This document shows, piece after piece, positions 29,647-38,980 of a stretch of DNA of 64,000 nt. Under the pieces are notes generated by a model. The model saw nothing but the letters and a program-made list of their open reading frames with translations, was not told the origin of the DNA and searched no databases. The position numbers and the translations under genes were made by a program. Every line of letters begins with the position of its first letter. Position 1 is the first letter of the stretch. Source of the stretch: Citrobacter sp. On2M (GTDB lineage Bacteria; Pseudomonadota; Gammaproteobacteria; Enterobacterales; Enterobacteriaceae); the NCBI RefSeq assembly GCF_018035235.1, contig NZ_WPCV01000002.1, positions 992,001 to 1,056,000 of the forward strand. The letters run 5' to 3'.

Positions 29647-32493
29647 TTGAAATACCTTGCTTCCGTTCATTCAACGCTAAAAGTCTCTCGCTATCTGTTC
29701 AGGGCGTTGGCGCTCCTGATTTGGTGTCTAATCGCGTTTGCCTCCGTTTTCTACATCGTGAATGCGTTGCACCAGAGAGAGTCTGAGATTCACCAGGAGC
29801 TTAATCTCAGCTCCGATCAGGCGCAACGTTACATTCAGCGCACCTCTGATGTGATTAAAGAACTGAAATATATCGCGGAGAATCGCTTAACGGCGGAAAA
29901 CGGCGTGATGTCGTTGCGGGCGCGGGATGATAAAACCGTCGTGCCAAACTTTGAGCCGCTGTTTGCCGACTCTGACTGCTCGGTGATGGGCAATACCTGG
30001 CGAGGTTCGCTGGAATCACTGGCGTGGTTTATGCGCTATTGGCGTGACAACTTTTCCGCGGCCTATGATTTGAACCGCGTGTTTCTGATTGGCAGCGACA
30101 ACCTTTGTATGGCTAATTTCGGCTTGCGTGATACGCCGGTTGAACGTGACGGGGCGCTGAAGGCGCTGCATGAGCGCATTATTAAGTATCGCAATGCGCC
30201 GCAGGACGAAAACGGTAACAACCTGTTCTGGATTAGCCAGGGGCCGCGGCCAGGAGTCGGCTATTTCTATGCGCTGACGCCGGTATATCTTGCCAACCGA
30301 CTGCAGGCGCTATTGGGTGTGGAACAGCCTATTCGCATGGAGAACTTTTTCACGCCGGGCAGTTTACCAATGGGAGTGACAATTCTTGATGAAAATGGTC
30401 ATGCGCTAATTTCGCTTACCGGTCCCGAGAGTAATATTAAGGCTGAACCTCGCTGGATGCAGGAGCGTTCCTGGTTTGGCTATACGTCGGGTTTTCACGA
30501 ACTGGTGCTGAAGAAAAATCTGCCGCCGTCAGCGCTGAGCATTGTGTATTCCGTGCCGGTCGACCTGGTGCTGGAGCGGATCCGCATGATGATCCTGAAT
30601 GCTATCCTGCTGAATGTGCTGGTTGGCGCGGCGTTATTTATGCTCACGCGCATGTATGAGCGGCGCATTTTTATTCCTGCGGAAAGCGATGCTCAGCGGC
30701 TGGAAGAGCACGAGCAGTTTAACCGTAAAATCGTGGCTTCCGCGCCGGTTGGCATTTGTATTCTGCGCACGATGGATGGCATTAATATCCTGAGTAATGA
30801 GCTGGCGCATACCTATCTCAATATGCTGACCCATGAAGACCGGCAACGGTTAACGCAAATTATCTGCGGTCAGCAGGTCAATTTTGTTGATGTGCTGACC
30901 AGCAACAATACCAATCTGCAAATCAGCTTTGTACACTCGCGCTATCGTAATGAAAACGTGGCAATTTGCGTGCTGGTTGACGTCAGCGCGCGCGTTAAAA
31001 TGGAAGAGTCATTGCAGGAGATGGCGCAAGCGGCGGAGCAGGCGAGCCAGTCCAAATCGATGTTCCTTGCGACCGTGAGCCACGAGCTACGCACGCCATT
31101 GTACGGTATTATTGGTAACCTTGATTTGTTGCAAACCAAAGAGTTACCCAACGGAGTGGATCGCCTGGTGACGGCGATGAACAACTCTTCCAGCCTGCTG
31201 TTGAAGATTATTAGCGATATTCTCGATTTCTCGAAAATTGAATCTGAACAGTTGAAAATTGAACCGCGCGAGTTTTCACCGCGTGAAGTAATGAATCATA
31301 TTACGGCTAACTATCTGCCGCTGGTGGTTCGCAAACAACTGGGGTTGTACTGCTTTATCGACCCGAATGTCCCGGTTGCGCTTAATGGCGATCCGATGCG
31401 TTTACAGCAGGTGATTTCTAATCTGCTGAGTAATGCTATCAAGTTTACCGATACCGGCTGCATTGTGCTCCACGTGCAATGTAACGGCGACTATCTCAGT
31501 ATTCGCGTACGTGATACCGGGGTCGGGATCCCAGCCAAGGAAGTCGTCCGGCTATTTGATCCTTTCTTCCAGGTAGGTACTGGCGTTCAGCGTAATTTCC
31601 AGGGAACCGGGCTCGGTTTGGCTATCTGTGAAAAACTGATCAGCATGATGGATGGGGATATTTCCGTCGATTCAGAACCGGGAATGGGTAGCCAGTTTAT
31701 GCTGCGTATTCCGCTGTATGGCGCGCAGTATCCGCTGAACAAAGGTATCGATGGGCTTGTCGGCAAACGTTGCTGGCTGGCGGTGCGCAACGCGTCGCTG
31801 TATCAGTTTGTTGAATCCAGTCTGACACGTAACGGGATGACGGTGCTGCGTTATGAAGGGCAGCAACCGGATGCAGATGACCTGCTGATTGCCGACGATG
31901 TGCTGGACCAGGAGTGGCAGGGACGGGCTGCGGTAATTTTCTGCCGCCGTCATATCGGTATTCCGCTGGAAAGAGTGCCGGGGGAGTGGGTACACAGCGT
32001 GGCATCACCGCATGAACTGCCTGCGCTGCTGGCGCATATTTACAGCGTTGAGCTGAGCAGTGAAGAGCTTTCCACGGCGCTGCCAGTCCCGGATAAAGTG
32101 GGGGCGACCAACGATGACATGATGATCCTGGTGGTCGACGATCATCCTATTAATCGGCGTTTACTGGCCGATCAGTTGGGATCGTTGGGATATCAGTGTA
32201 AAACGGCGAATGACGGGGTGGACGCGCTTAATGTGCTGAGCAAAAACCATATCGACATTGTGTTGAGCGACGTCAACATGCCAAATATGGATGGTTATCG
32301 CCTGACGCAGCGTATCCGTCAGTTAGGGTTGACGCTGCCGGTTGTCGGGGTGACGGCAAACGCGCTGGCCGAAGAGAAGCAGCGTTGCCTGGAATCAGGT
32401 ATGGATAGCTGTTTGTCTAAGCCAGTGACATTAGATGTATTAAAGCAAACGCTGACGGTTTACGCGGAAAGAGTGAGAAAGACGCGGGGATAA
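29647..32493 (+). CDS. rcsC: Hybrid sensor kinase RcsC of the Rcs phosphorelay
   Basis: A 948-residue inner membrane hybrid kinase. Two membrane segments (about 20-40 and 312-333) flank a periplasmic domain. The phosphoacceptor is His479 in VSHELRTPLYGI; the ATPase domain has RDTGVGIP and GTGLGLAICEKL; the RcsC-type ABL domain follows; the C-terminal receiver carries Asp875 in VLSDVNMPNMDGYR. It phosphorylates RcsD, then RcsB, in response to envelope stress. The start is TTG at 29647, giving MKYLAS as in E. coli; GCGGAG lies 10 nt upstream inside a small hairpin. It diverges from atoS and converges on rcsB. Confidence 0.97.
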   Translation: MKYLASVHSTLKVSRYLFRALALLIWCLIAFASVFYIVNALHQRESEIHQELNLSSDQAQRYIQRTSDVIKELKYIAENRLTAENGVMSLRARDDKTVVPNFEPLFADSDCSVMGNTWRGSLESLAWFMRYWRDNFSAAYDLNRVFLIGSDNLCMANFGLRDTPVERDGALKALHERIIKYRNAPQDENGNNLFWISQGPRPGVGYFYALTPVYLANRLQALLGVEQPIRMENFFTPGSLPMGVTILDENGHALISLTGPESNIKAEPRWMQERSWFGYTSGFHELVLKKNLPPSALSIVYSVPVDLVLERIRMMILNAILLNVLVGAALFMLTRMYERRIFIPAESDAQRLEEHEQFNRKIVASAPVGICILRTMDGINILSNELAHTYLNMLTHEDRQRLTQIICGQQVNFVDVLTSNNTNLQISFVHSRYRNENVAICVLVDVSARVKMEESLQEMAQAAEQASQSKSMFLATVSHELRTPLYGIIGNLDLLQTKELPNGVDRLVTAMNNSSSLLLKIISDILDFSKIESEQLKIEPREFSPREVMNHITANYLPLVVRKQLGLYCFIDPNVPVALNGDPMRLQQVISNLLSNAIKFTDTGCIVLHVQCNGDYLSIRVRDTGVGIPAKEVVRLFDPFFQVGTGVQRNFQGTGLGLAICEKLISMMDGDISVDSEPGMGSQFMLRIPLYGAQYPLNKGIDGLVGKRCWLAVRNASLYQFVESSLTRNGMTVLRYEGQQPDADDLLIADDVLDQEWQGRAAVIFCRRHIGIPLERVPGEWVHSVASPHELPALLAHIYSVELSSEELSTALPVPDKVGATNDDMMILVVDDHPINRRLLADQLGSLGYQCKTANDGVDALNVLSKNHIDIVLSDVNMPNMDGYRLTQRIRQLGLTLPVVGVTANALAEEKQRCLESGMDSCLSKPVTLDVLKQTLTVYAERVRKTRG

Positions 32494-32530
32494 AAAAAGC
32501 CTGATGGCGTTATGCACATCAGGCTTTTTT
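32493..32530. terminator. Bidirectional terminator between rcsC and rcsB
   Basis: A-run plus GCCTGATG (to 32506) pairs with CATCAGGC (32517-32524), followed by TTTTTT. The A- and T-runs on either side make it work on both strands. It starts at the rcsC stop codon and ends 12 bp from the rcsB stop. Confidence 0.93.
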
Positions 32531-32542
32531 GGATACAGAGAA

Positions 32543-33193
32543 TTACTCTTTGTCTGACGGGCTCAACGTGACAGAGGAGAGGTAATTCAACAGGGCGATA
32601 TCGTTTTCCACACCGAGCTTCATCATTGCCGACTTTTTCTGGCTGCTGATGGTTTTAATACTGCGGTTGAGTTTTTTCGCGATTTCGGTGACCAGGAAAC
32701 CTTCGGCAAACAGACGCAGAACTTCGCTCTCTTTCGGTGACAGACGTTTGTCGCCGTAGCCGCTGGCGCTGATTTTTTCCAGCAGGCGAGAAACGCTTTC
32801 CGGGGTGAATTTCTTACCCTTTTGCAGCGCGGCAAGCGCTTTCGGCAGATCGGTTGGCGCGCCTTGCTTCAGAACAATCCCTTCAATATCGAGATCCAGT
32901 ACCGCGCTCAGGATAGCCGGGTTATTATTCATGGTCAGAACGATAATCGACAGGCTCGGGAAATGGCGCTTGATATACTTAATTAACGTGATCCCATCAC
33001 CGTATTTATCTCCCGGCATAGAGAGGTCGGTAATCAACACATGAGCATCTAACTTAGGCAAATTGTTGATCAGTGCAGTGGAGTCTTCAAATTCGCCGAC
33101 AACGTTTACCCACTCGATTTGTTCAAGTGATTTACGAATACCGAACAGTACAATCGGATGGTCATCGGCAATAATTACGTTCATAGTGTTCAT
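32543..33193 (-). CDS. rcsB: Response regulator RcsB
   Basis: A 216-residue NarL/FixJ-type regulator: receiver domain with Asp56 in LITDLSMPG and a C-terminal LuxR helix-turn-helix (RLSPKESEVLRLFAEGFLVTEIAKKL...). As a homodimer or with RcsA, BglJ, GadE and others it controls capsule, motility, the small RNA rprA and acid resistance. Almost identical to E. coli RcsB. The open frame reaches 15 codons further upstream, but the ATG at 33193 gives MNTMNVIIADD; the family starts MNNMNV. It lies 16 bp after rcsD in one operon. Confidence 0.98.
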   Translation of the reverse strand: MNTMNVIIADDHPIVLFGIRKSLEQIEWVNVVGEFEDSTALINNLPKLDAHVLITDLSMPGDKYGDGITLIKYIKRHFPSLSIIVLTMNNNPAILSAVLDLDIEGIVLKQGAPTDLPKALAALQKGKKFTPESVSRLLEKISASGYGDKRLSPKESEVLRLFAEGFLVTEIAKKLNRSIKTISSQKKSAMMKLGVENDIALLNYLSSVTLSPSDKE

Positions 33194-33209
33194 GTAGTGG
33201 GCTACCTTG

Positions 33210-35879
33210 CTACAGCAAGCTCTTGACGTAATTGTCAATGTCGCTGATGTATTTTTCTATACCTGGAGCATCTTTCTCTTGGATAAGATGTTCCAGCGCT
33301 TCACATAACTGCTTGCCGGGTACCAGATTAAGCATGGCAAACACGCCTTTCAGGCGATGGGCCGTTTGGGCTAACGCAGCGAAATCACTGGTTGCTGCCT
33401 CAGTATACAACCTCTTAACATCATCCGGTACTGTGTCAACAAAGAGTGCATAGTAGCCGCTGGCATGAAGTTCGACGTTTTCATCTCCGCCAGGGGGAAG
33501 ATCCTGGAGTTCTTCTTGTGCCAGTTGCTCTTCTATCAGCTCAAGGACAGCTTCCTGCATAGCATTGCTCATATTAAAGTTGACGCGCAGCTGACCAGGG
33601 CCAATTTTTCGCACGCCAGACTCATCATCGCTTAAAAGAAGGCCTGAGGCAGTAAGATTAGACGGATTATCCGTTAAAAAGAGATCATATTCTTGACTAT
33701 TCAACCGCTCATCGGGCGTGATGCACGTTGCCCCCCAGTTCTCCAGCTGGCGCAATACAATGCTGCGTACGTCATTAGAGGTGACATCAACCATTACGCA
33801 GACGTCATCTAACAAACGTTCTTCACTTTCAGTATGCTGATCGTGAAGGGGCATTTTAACATGGACTATATAACGTGTTCCAAGTTCTTCCCGCGCTTTA
33901 ATATTCAGATGTCCACCCAACTTGCGGGCGAGCTGATCGCATAACCAGAACGTTAGCGGATTGGCTTTGCCATACCGATCGCCTTGCGTATCATTGATGA
34001 ACGGGAAATGCAGGTTATCTACTTCATTCAGCGTGACGCCTTCCCCGGTATCCAGAATACGGAAGGTCAGGCGCTCAGCTTCCGACTCATCCTGGTCGAC
34101 TTCCAGCGTGATTTTGCCAATTTGCGTGGTGGTTACCGCATATTGGATCAGTAACAGCAAAATACGGCGCAGAGCATCCCGGTCGCCACGGCGTTCATCC
34201 TGCGCGCTAAGGTGATTTTTAATCAATAGCTGCAGCCCTTTACGTTTAATGGCTGGCAGAAGCTCCGGAACCACGTCATCAATTAACGCCTGTATAGAAA
34301 ACAGCGTCGATTCACCCTTCCAGTTGTCGCTTTCCAGCAAGTTGGCCAACTGGATTTCGTCTATCATACGCACAAGCACGTCTGCCTGATTTGCCAGTTT
34401 CTGGCTGTCAGGGGTATCGAGCGCGGCGGCATTAGCTGCCAGTGTTTTAGCCGGATCTTTCAGCGCGCTGCCAATATTCTGCATAAAGGCCGCGCGGGCC
34501 TGCTGGTTTTTTTCATACAGTCGTTGCGCCTGCTTCAGCTTCTTATTCACCAGCACTTCGCGGTCCTGGTCACGAATGATAAAGATCTGCGTTCTCGATG
34601 AGATCTGGCTGCGGAATAGTCTGATTTCATACAGCTCATTGTTGATGGTGGCCTGAATCACTCCCTGATGCTGTTCCGCCATACTGGTAATATTTTGCAG
34701 ATTTAAATGCGGCAGCAGGTGGTCGGCAATTTTATTGCTGATAACCGTGCGGTTTGCTTCCTGATCGTGTACCAGCAAGCCCAGCGGGAGCAAAGACACA
34801 ATCTCTTCATTGATGGCGCGCAGAACACGCAGTTCATTATTTGCCGTAAGGTTTGGCGCCACTTCGGTGGAACGGGCGGGGAGGTGGCGAAAGGTGGTAT
34901 AGCCAAACAGTGCCAGGGCCAGCAATGCAATGTTCAGTAACAGCGGTAGCAGAATACTTTGCAGCGTGTCGACCAGCAATGAGCCAAACGGTACTTGCCA
35001 CACCAGCCGCATACCCGTTGAATTTAACGCCGAAGAGATCTCAATTTTACTGTTGTTGAAATTAATACTGACGCTGTCAGGCGACTCTTTTTCATTCAGG
35101 TGTTCGGTCGTGGAGGCGGCGTCAGGTTCCAGATGGAAACTGTCAAGTTGCATGCCGGGTGGGATCAAGTCATTAATCGGCAGGTCAAAAGCGACGACCG
35201 TTGCCAGATGTCCAGGCTGATTAAAGGTCGTGCGTAGCGTGAAGTAATGCCCGTTTTGCCAGGCCAGACGGCGCAGTGAAGAGAAGCTTTCACGTTCATC
35301 CAACGCATTGGCTTGTTGCAGCATTTCCGCACGTCGTGAATCGACAATATTACCGATGGTCGATTCTTTAAAACCGGAGGTGAGATCTTTTAGCGGCAAC
35401 GTTGAGATAAGGATCAGGCTATTGTCCTGACCATTCAGGTAATACATTGACCACGGAACATTTTCCGCGCCCCACAGCGTATCGAGATAGGTGGAGATGC
35501 GCTGGGTCATCTCCAGTGTCGAACTGTCATGAGAACCGAAAATCAGCGCCTCGGTCTTTCTGCGGGGTTTCTCAAGATAATAGACGTCTTGTTTCAGGCG
35601 CGTTTCCTGCAGCCCTTCTGCACCGGACGAACTGGTCGCGGCGGCAATATTGTCATAGATTTGCCAGGTCACGTATCGCCAGGTATCGACTCTTTTATGA
35701 ATCGCATGGGTGATATCGACAATCTGATAACTCTTATCCTTTAACCAGGTATTGACGGCGCTCTGAACCATCACGCCCATCATCACTAACAGCACAACGA
35801 TCAGTAATAAGAAGAAACGGGTAATACTTCCCGGTAGCAGGGAGAATCGGGTAGAAACCGTTGTGTCAGACTGACTCAT
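33210..35879 (-). CDS. rcsD: Phosphotransfer protein RcsD of the Rcs phosphorelay
   Basis: An 889-residue inner membrane protein (890 in E. coli). Membrane segments lie near 18-38 and 305-330 with a periplasmic domain between. A kinase-like region follows that lacks the phosphoacceptor His of true kinases, then the ABL domain, then a C-terminal HPt domain with His841 in AQTAHRLKGVF. It relays phosphate from RcsC to RcsB, and rcsB follows on the same transcript. The start (MSQSDTTVSTRFSLLPGSITRFF) matches the family from the RFSLLPGS segment on. Confidence 0.96.
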   Translation of the reverse strand: MSQSDTTVSTRFSLLPGSITRFFLLLIVVLLVMMGVMVQSAVNTWLKDKSYQIVDITHAIHKRVDTWRYVTWQIYDNIAAATSSSGAEGLQETRLKQDVYYLEKPRRKTEALIFGSHDSSTLEMTQRISTYLDTLWGAENVPWSMYYLNGQDNSLILISTLPLKDLTSGFKESTIGNIVDSRRAEMLQQANALDERESFSSLRRLAWQNGHYFTLRTTFNQPGHLATVVAFDLPINDLIPPGMQLDSFHLEPDAASTTEHLNEKESPDSVSINFNNSKIEISSALNSTGMRLVWQVPFGSLLVDTLQSILLPLLLNIALLALALFGYTTFRHLPARSTEVAPNLTANNELRVLRAINEEIVSLLPLGLLVHDQEANRTVISNKIADHLLPHLNLQNITSMAEQHQGVIQATINNELYEIRLFRSQISSRTQIFIIRDQDREVLVNKKLKQAQRLYEKNQQARAAFMQNIGSALKDPAKTLAANAAALDTPDSQKLANQADVLVRMIDEIQLANLLESDNWKGESTLFSIQALIDDVVPELLPAIKRKGLQLLIKNHLSAQDERRGDRDALRRILLLLIQYAVTTTQIGKITLEVDQDESEAERLTFRILDTGEGVTLNEVDNLHFPFINDTQGDRYGKANPLTFWLCDQLARKLGGHLNIKAREELGTRYIVHVKMPLHDQHTESEERLLDDVCVMVDVTSNDVRSIVLRQLENWGATCITPDERLNSQEYDLFLTDNPSNLTASGLLLSDDESGVRKIGPGQLRVNFNMSNAMQEAVLELIEEQLAQEELQDLPPGGDENVELHASGYYALFVDTVPDDVKRLYTEAATSDFAALAQTAHRLKGVFAMLNLVPGKQLCEALEHLIQEKDAPGIEKYISDIDNYVKSLL

Positions 35880-36192
35880 TCGTGTTTATGACCTGTTAAA
35901 CGACGCGAAAGATGAAGGGGCAGTATAAAGGGTAATGTATGAATTGCCACACTTACACCATACTGCATAGCCCGTATTTTTTACGCTTCATATCGTTGCA
36001 GCCATTACGCTGCAAAGGTGTACAGTGGATAACGGTCGGTACATATATTTGTACGGAATGCATACGTTTAGCATTAAATAACAAGAAATTATTTATCAAT
36101 CTTATATCTGTACACGTTGCGATGAGATAGTTAATAGTCGTTATAGTTTTGCATTGGTAGCACAGAATGGTAAGTTTTGTGTAAAGAAGGGT
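35880..36192. other. Intergenic region between rcsD and micF
   Basis: About 310 bp of AT-rich sequence upstream of rcsD. It must hold the rcsDB promoter, but I see no strong -35/-10 pair or palindrome that I would name. The short open frames within it have no coding character. Confidence 0.5.
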
Positions 36193-36286
36193 AAAAAAAA
36201 ACCGAACGCGAAGCATTCGGTTGAAATAGGGGTAAACAGACATTCATAAATGAATGACGGTAATAAATAAAGTTAATGATGATAGC
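36193..36286 (-). ncRNA. micF: MicF small regulatory RNA
   Basis: The minus strand begins GCTATCATCATTAACTTTAT at 36286 and ends in a hairpin (CCGAATGC / GCGTTCGG) followed by nine T residues near 36193. This is nearly identical to the 93-nt E. coli MicF. Its 5' region pairs with the ompF mRNA start site with help of Hfq and blocks OmpF synthesis; the seed GCUAUCAUCAUUAAC is unchanged. It diverges from ompC, sharing the OmpR-controlled region, as in E. coli. Confidence 0.96.
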
Positions 36287-36448
36287 GGGTCTATTTTAGT
36301 TGCGAGTGAAGATTTTGTTTTGTCATTCAGTGCTATAGGTTTTTATAATGTAATTGCATGTTTTATATGAATAAATTAATAATTCTTGATTATTTGTGCT
36401 TATTCTGCGCTATTTTTGAATTAAAAAAAGTTCCCGGCTATTAACATC

Positions 36449-36534
36449 TAGAAACATGTATGTGGACAAATGAAACATCTTTAAAGTATTAGTATCATAT
36501 TCGTGTTGGATTATTCTGTGTTTTTGCGGAGAAT
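36449..36534 (+). promoter_or_regulatory. ompC promoter with OmpR sites
   Basis: TTGGAT (36506-36511), 17 bp and GAGAAT (36529-36534) match the known ompC promoter, putting the start of transcription near 36541, about 77 nt before the ATG. The three OmpR sites (C1-C3) lie just upstream in about 36449-36508, visible as repeated GAAACAT elements (36451 and 36472) and a TAGTATCATAT element near 36490. Confidence 0.85.
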
Positions 36535-36617
36535 GAAGTTGCCGACTGGTTAATCACCTTAATCAGTATGCAGTGGCATAAAAAAGCAATAAAGGCATAT
36601 AACAGAGGGTTAATAAC

Positions 36618-37733
36618 ATGAAAGTTAAAGTACTGTCCCTCCTGGTACCAGCACTGCTGGTAGCAGGCGCAGCGAATGCGGCTGAAATTTATAACAAAGA
36701 CGGCAACAAATTAGACCTGTACGGCAAAGTCGACGGTCTGCACTATTTCTCCGATGATAAAAGCGCTGACGGTGACCAAACCTATATGCGTATCGGCTTC
36801 AAAGGCGAAACCCAGGTTAACGACCAACTGACCGGTTACGGCCAGTGGGAATACCAGATTCAGGGTAACTCCGCAGAAAATGAAAACAACGCCTGGACCC
36901 GTGTGGCGTTTGCTGGTCTGAAATTCGCAGACGTGGGTTCATTCGACTACGGTCGTAACTACGGCGTAGTTTACGACGTAACGTCCTGGACCGACGTTCT
37001 GCCGGAATTCGGCGGCGACACCTACGGTTCTGACAACTTCATGCAGCAGCGTGGTAACGGCTTCGCGACCTACCGTAACACCGACTTCTTCGGTCTGGTT
37101 GATGGCCTGAACTTTGCCATTCAGTACCAGGGTAAAAACGGTAGCGTGAGTGGCGAAGACGATACCGGCAGAACTTTCACTGGCGTAACCAACAACGGTC
37201 GTGACGCGCTGCGCCAAAACGGCGACGGCGTTGGCGGATCTATCACTTATGATATCGGCGAAGGCTTCTCTCTGGGTACTGCAGTCACCAGTTCCAAACG
37301 TACCGACGAACAGAACCGTTTGAACTTCGGTACCGGCGACCGTGCTGAAACCTATACCGGTGGTATTAAATACGACGCCAACAACTTCTACTTTGCAACT
37401 CAGTACACTCAGACCTACAACGCAACGCGTGCAGGCTCCCTGGGTTGGGCTAACAAAGCACAGAACTTCGAAGCTGTTGCTCAGTACCAGTTCGACTTCG
37501 GTCTGCGTCCGTCCGTGGCTTACCTGCAGTCCAAAGGCAAAGACCTGGGCCGTGGCTATGGCGACCAGGACATCGTGAAATATGTTGATGTTGGCGCGAC
37601 TTACTACTTCAACAAAAACATGTCCACCTATGTTGATTACAAAATCAACCTGCTGGATGACAATCAGTTCACCCGTGACGCAGGTATCGGTACCGATGAT
37701 ATCGTAGCGCTGGGTCTGGTTTACCAGTTCTAA
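36618..37733 (+). CDS. ompC: Outer membrane porin OmpC
   Basis: A 371-residue trimeric general porin of 16 beta-strands. The signal peptide is residues 1-21 (ending AANA, mature start [16 protein letters not shown]). The L3 constriction loop motif PEFGGD is present, and the C-terminus ends LVYQF, the usual BAM signal. The variable loop near 175-200 ([20 protein letters not shown]) differs from E. coli OmpC and is a useful strain marker. Controlled by OmpR-EnvZ, with MicF encoded divergently. Confidence 0.95.
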   Translation: MKVKVLSLLVPALLVAGAANAAEIYNKDGNKLDLYGKVDGLHYFSDDKSADGDQTYMRIGFKGETQVNDQLTGYGQWEYQIQGNSAENENNAWTRVAFAGLKFADVGSFDYGRNYGVVYDVTSWTDVLPEFGGDTYGSDNFMQQRGNGFATYRNTDFFGLVDGLNFAIQYQGKNGSVSGEDDTGRTFTGVTNNGRDALRQNGDGVGGSITYDIGEGFSLGTAVTSSKRTDEQNRLNFGTGDRAETYTGGIKYDANNFYFATQYTQTYNATRAGSLGWANKAQNFEAVAQYQFDFGLRPSVAYLQSKGKDLGRGYGDQDIVKYVDVGATYYFNKNMSTYVDYKINLLDDNQFTRDAGIGTDDIVALGLVYQF

Positions 37734-37751
37734 TCTGCATTTATTGTTATC

Positions 37752-37774
37752 AAAGGCCCTGCGGGGCCTTTTTT
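37752..37774 (+). terminator. Rho-independent terminator of ompC
   Basis: AAGGCCC (37753-37759), loop TGCG and GGGCCTT (37764-37770) followed by a T-run to 37774. It lies 20 bp after the ompC stop. Confidence 0.92.
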
Positions 37775-37848
37775 AATGCCGTTTTTCCGCCGTACAAACA
37801 ATGATTTTTGGTGTACTCTTGCGCCCGTTCGCATGAGGATAATTACGT

Positions 37849-38901
37849 ATGGAAATGAAATTTTATCGCGCAGCGCTGCTGACGGTGACGATTTTTTTTG
37901 TCGGGTGCGATGAAGCCCCGAAACCTGCTCAGACCACAGTACCTGCCACCGTTCTGGAAGGTAAAACCATGGGCACTTTCTGGCGGGTCAGTGCCGTTGG
38001 CGTCGATGCAAAACGCGCTGCAGAACTACAGGTGAAGATCCAGACTCAGCTCGATGCTGACGATCAGCTTCTCTCAACCTATAAAAATGACTCTGCGTTG
38101 ATGCGCTTTAACTTATCGAATAGTTTGTCACCATGGCCGGTTAATGACGCGATGGCGGATATTGTGACCTTGGCGTTACGCATTGGCGCAAAAACTGATG
38201 GGGCCATGGATATCACCGTAGGACCGTTGGTTAATCTGTGGGGGTTTGGCCCGGATCAGCAACCGTTGCATATTCCCACTCAGGCGCAAATTGACGCCGC
38301 AAAAGCACAAACCGGACTTTCACATCTGAAGGTTGTTAATGAGGCACACCGGAACTACTTGCAGAAAGATCTGCCGGAGCTGTACGTGGATCTCTCAACC
38401 GTCGGTGAAGGTTATGCCGCCGATCATCTGGCCCGTTTGATGGAGCAGGAAGGGGTCGCCCGTTATCTGGTTTCCGTTGGCGGTGCGCTCAACAGCCGCG
38501 GTATGAATGCAGAAGGGCATCCGTGGCGAGTCGCGATTCAGAAACCGACCGATCGTGAAAACGCGGTACAGGCAATTGTCGACATTAACGGGCATGGCAT
38601 TAGTACCTCCGGCAGCTACCGTAACTATTATGAGCTGAATGGCAAGCGTCTTTCCCATGTTATCGATCCGCAAACCGGTCGTCCGATTGAACACAACCTG
38701 GTGTCCGTGACAGTCATTGCGCCAACCGCGCTGGAAGCTGACGGCTGGGATACCGGATTGATGGTACTCGGTCCGGAAAAGGCCCAGGAGGTAGTGCGTC
38801 GGGAAGGGCTTGCGGTCTATATGATTATGAAAGAAGGTGAGGGATTTAAAACCTGGATGTCGCCGCAGTTTAAAAGCTTCCTGGTCAGCGAAAATAATTA
38901 A
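37849..38901 (+). CDS. apbE: FAD:protein FMN transferase, lipoprotein
   Basis: A 350-residue ApbE-family protein that attaches FMN covalently to threonine residues of target proteins such as NqrB, NqrC and RnfG in the periplasm. The N-terminal signal ends in a lipobox (FFVGC, Cys20), so it is a membrane-anchored lipoprotein. Conserved segments include GKTMGTFW, the flavin-site MDITVGPLVNLWGFG, LVSVGGALNSRG, and the C-terminal DGWDTGLMVLG. It lies between ompC and ada. An Ada box overlaps its stop codon. Confidence 0.94.
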   Translation: MEMKFYRAALLTVTIFFVGCDEAPKPAQTTVPATVLEGKTMGTFWRVSAVGVDAKRAAELQVKIQTQLDADDQLLSTYKNDSALMRFNLSNSLSPWPVNDAMADIVTLALRIGAKTDGAMDITVGPLVNLWGFGPDQQPLHIPTQAQIDAAKAQTGLSHLKVVNEAHRNYLQKDLPELYVDLSTVGEGYAADHLARLMEQEGVARYLVSVGGALNSRGMNAEGHPWRVAIQKPTDRENAVQAIVDINGHGISTSGSYRNYYELNGKRLSHVIDPQTGRPIEHNLVSVTVIAPTALEADGWDTGLMVLGPEKAQEVVRREGLAVYMIMKEGEGFKTWMSPQFKSFLVSENN

Positions 38902-38908
38902 AAAGCAA
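38896..38908 (+). promoter_or_regulatory. Ada box upstream of ada-alkB
   Basis: AAT-TAAAAA-GCAA fits the methylated-Ada recognition pattern AAT-N6-GCAA, followed by GATTG as in E. coli. It overlaps the apbE stop codon (38899-38901). TTGCAG at 38911 can serve as the -35; the -10 (near TATGGG, 38932) is poor, as expected for a promoter that needs Ada for activity. Confidence 0.75.
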
Positions 38909-38980
38909 GATTGCAGGTTTTTGTATCCAGCTATGGGGACACACTGACGCTAAGCGCTATGCTTAACAAAGGAGTCCATA

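Noticed and set aside
35953..36243. Short open frame over the micF region
   Set aside because: The sequence is explained by the micF RNA and its terminator; the frame has no ribosome binding site or coding character.
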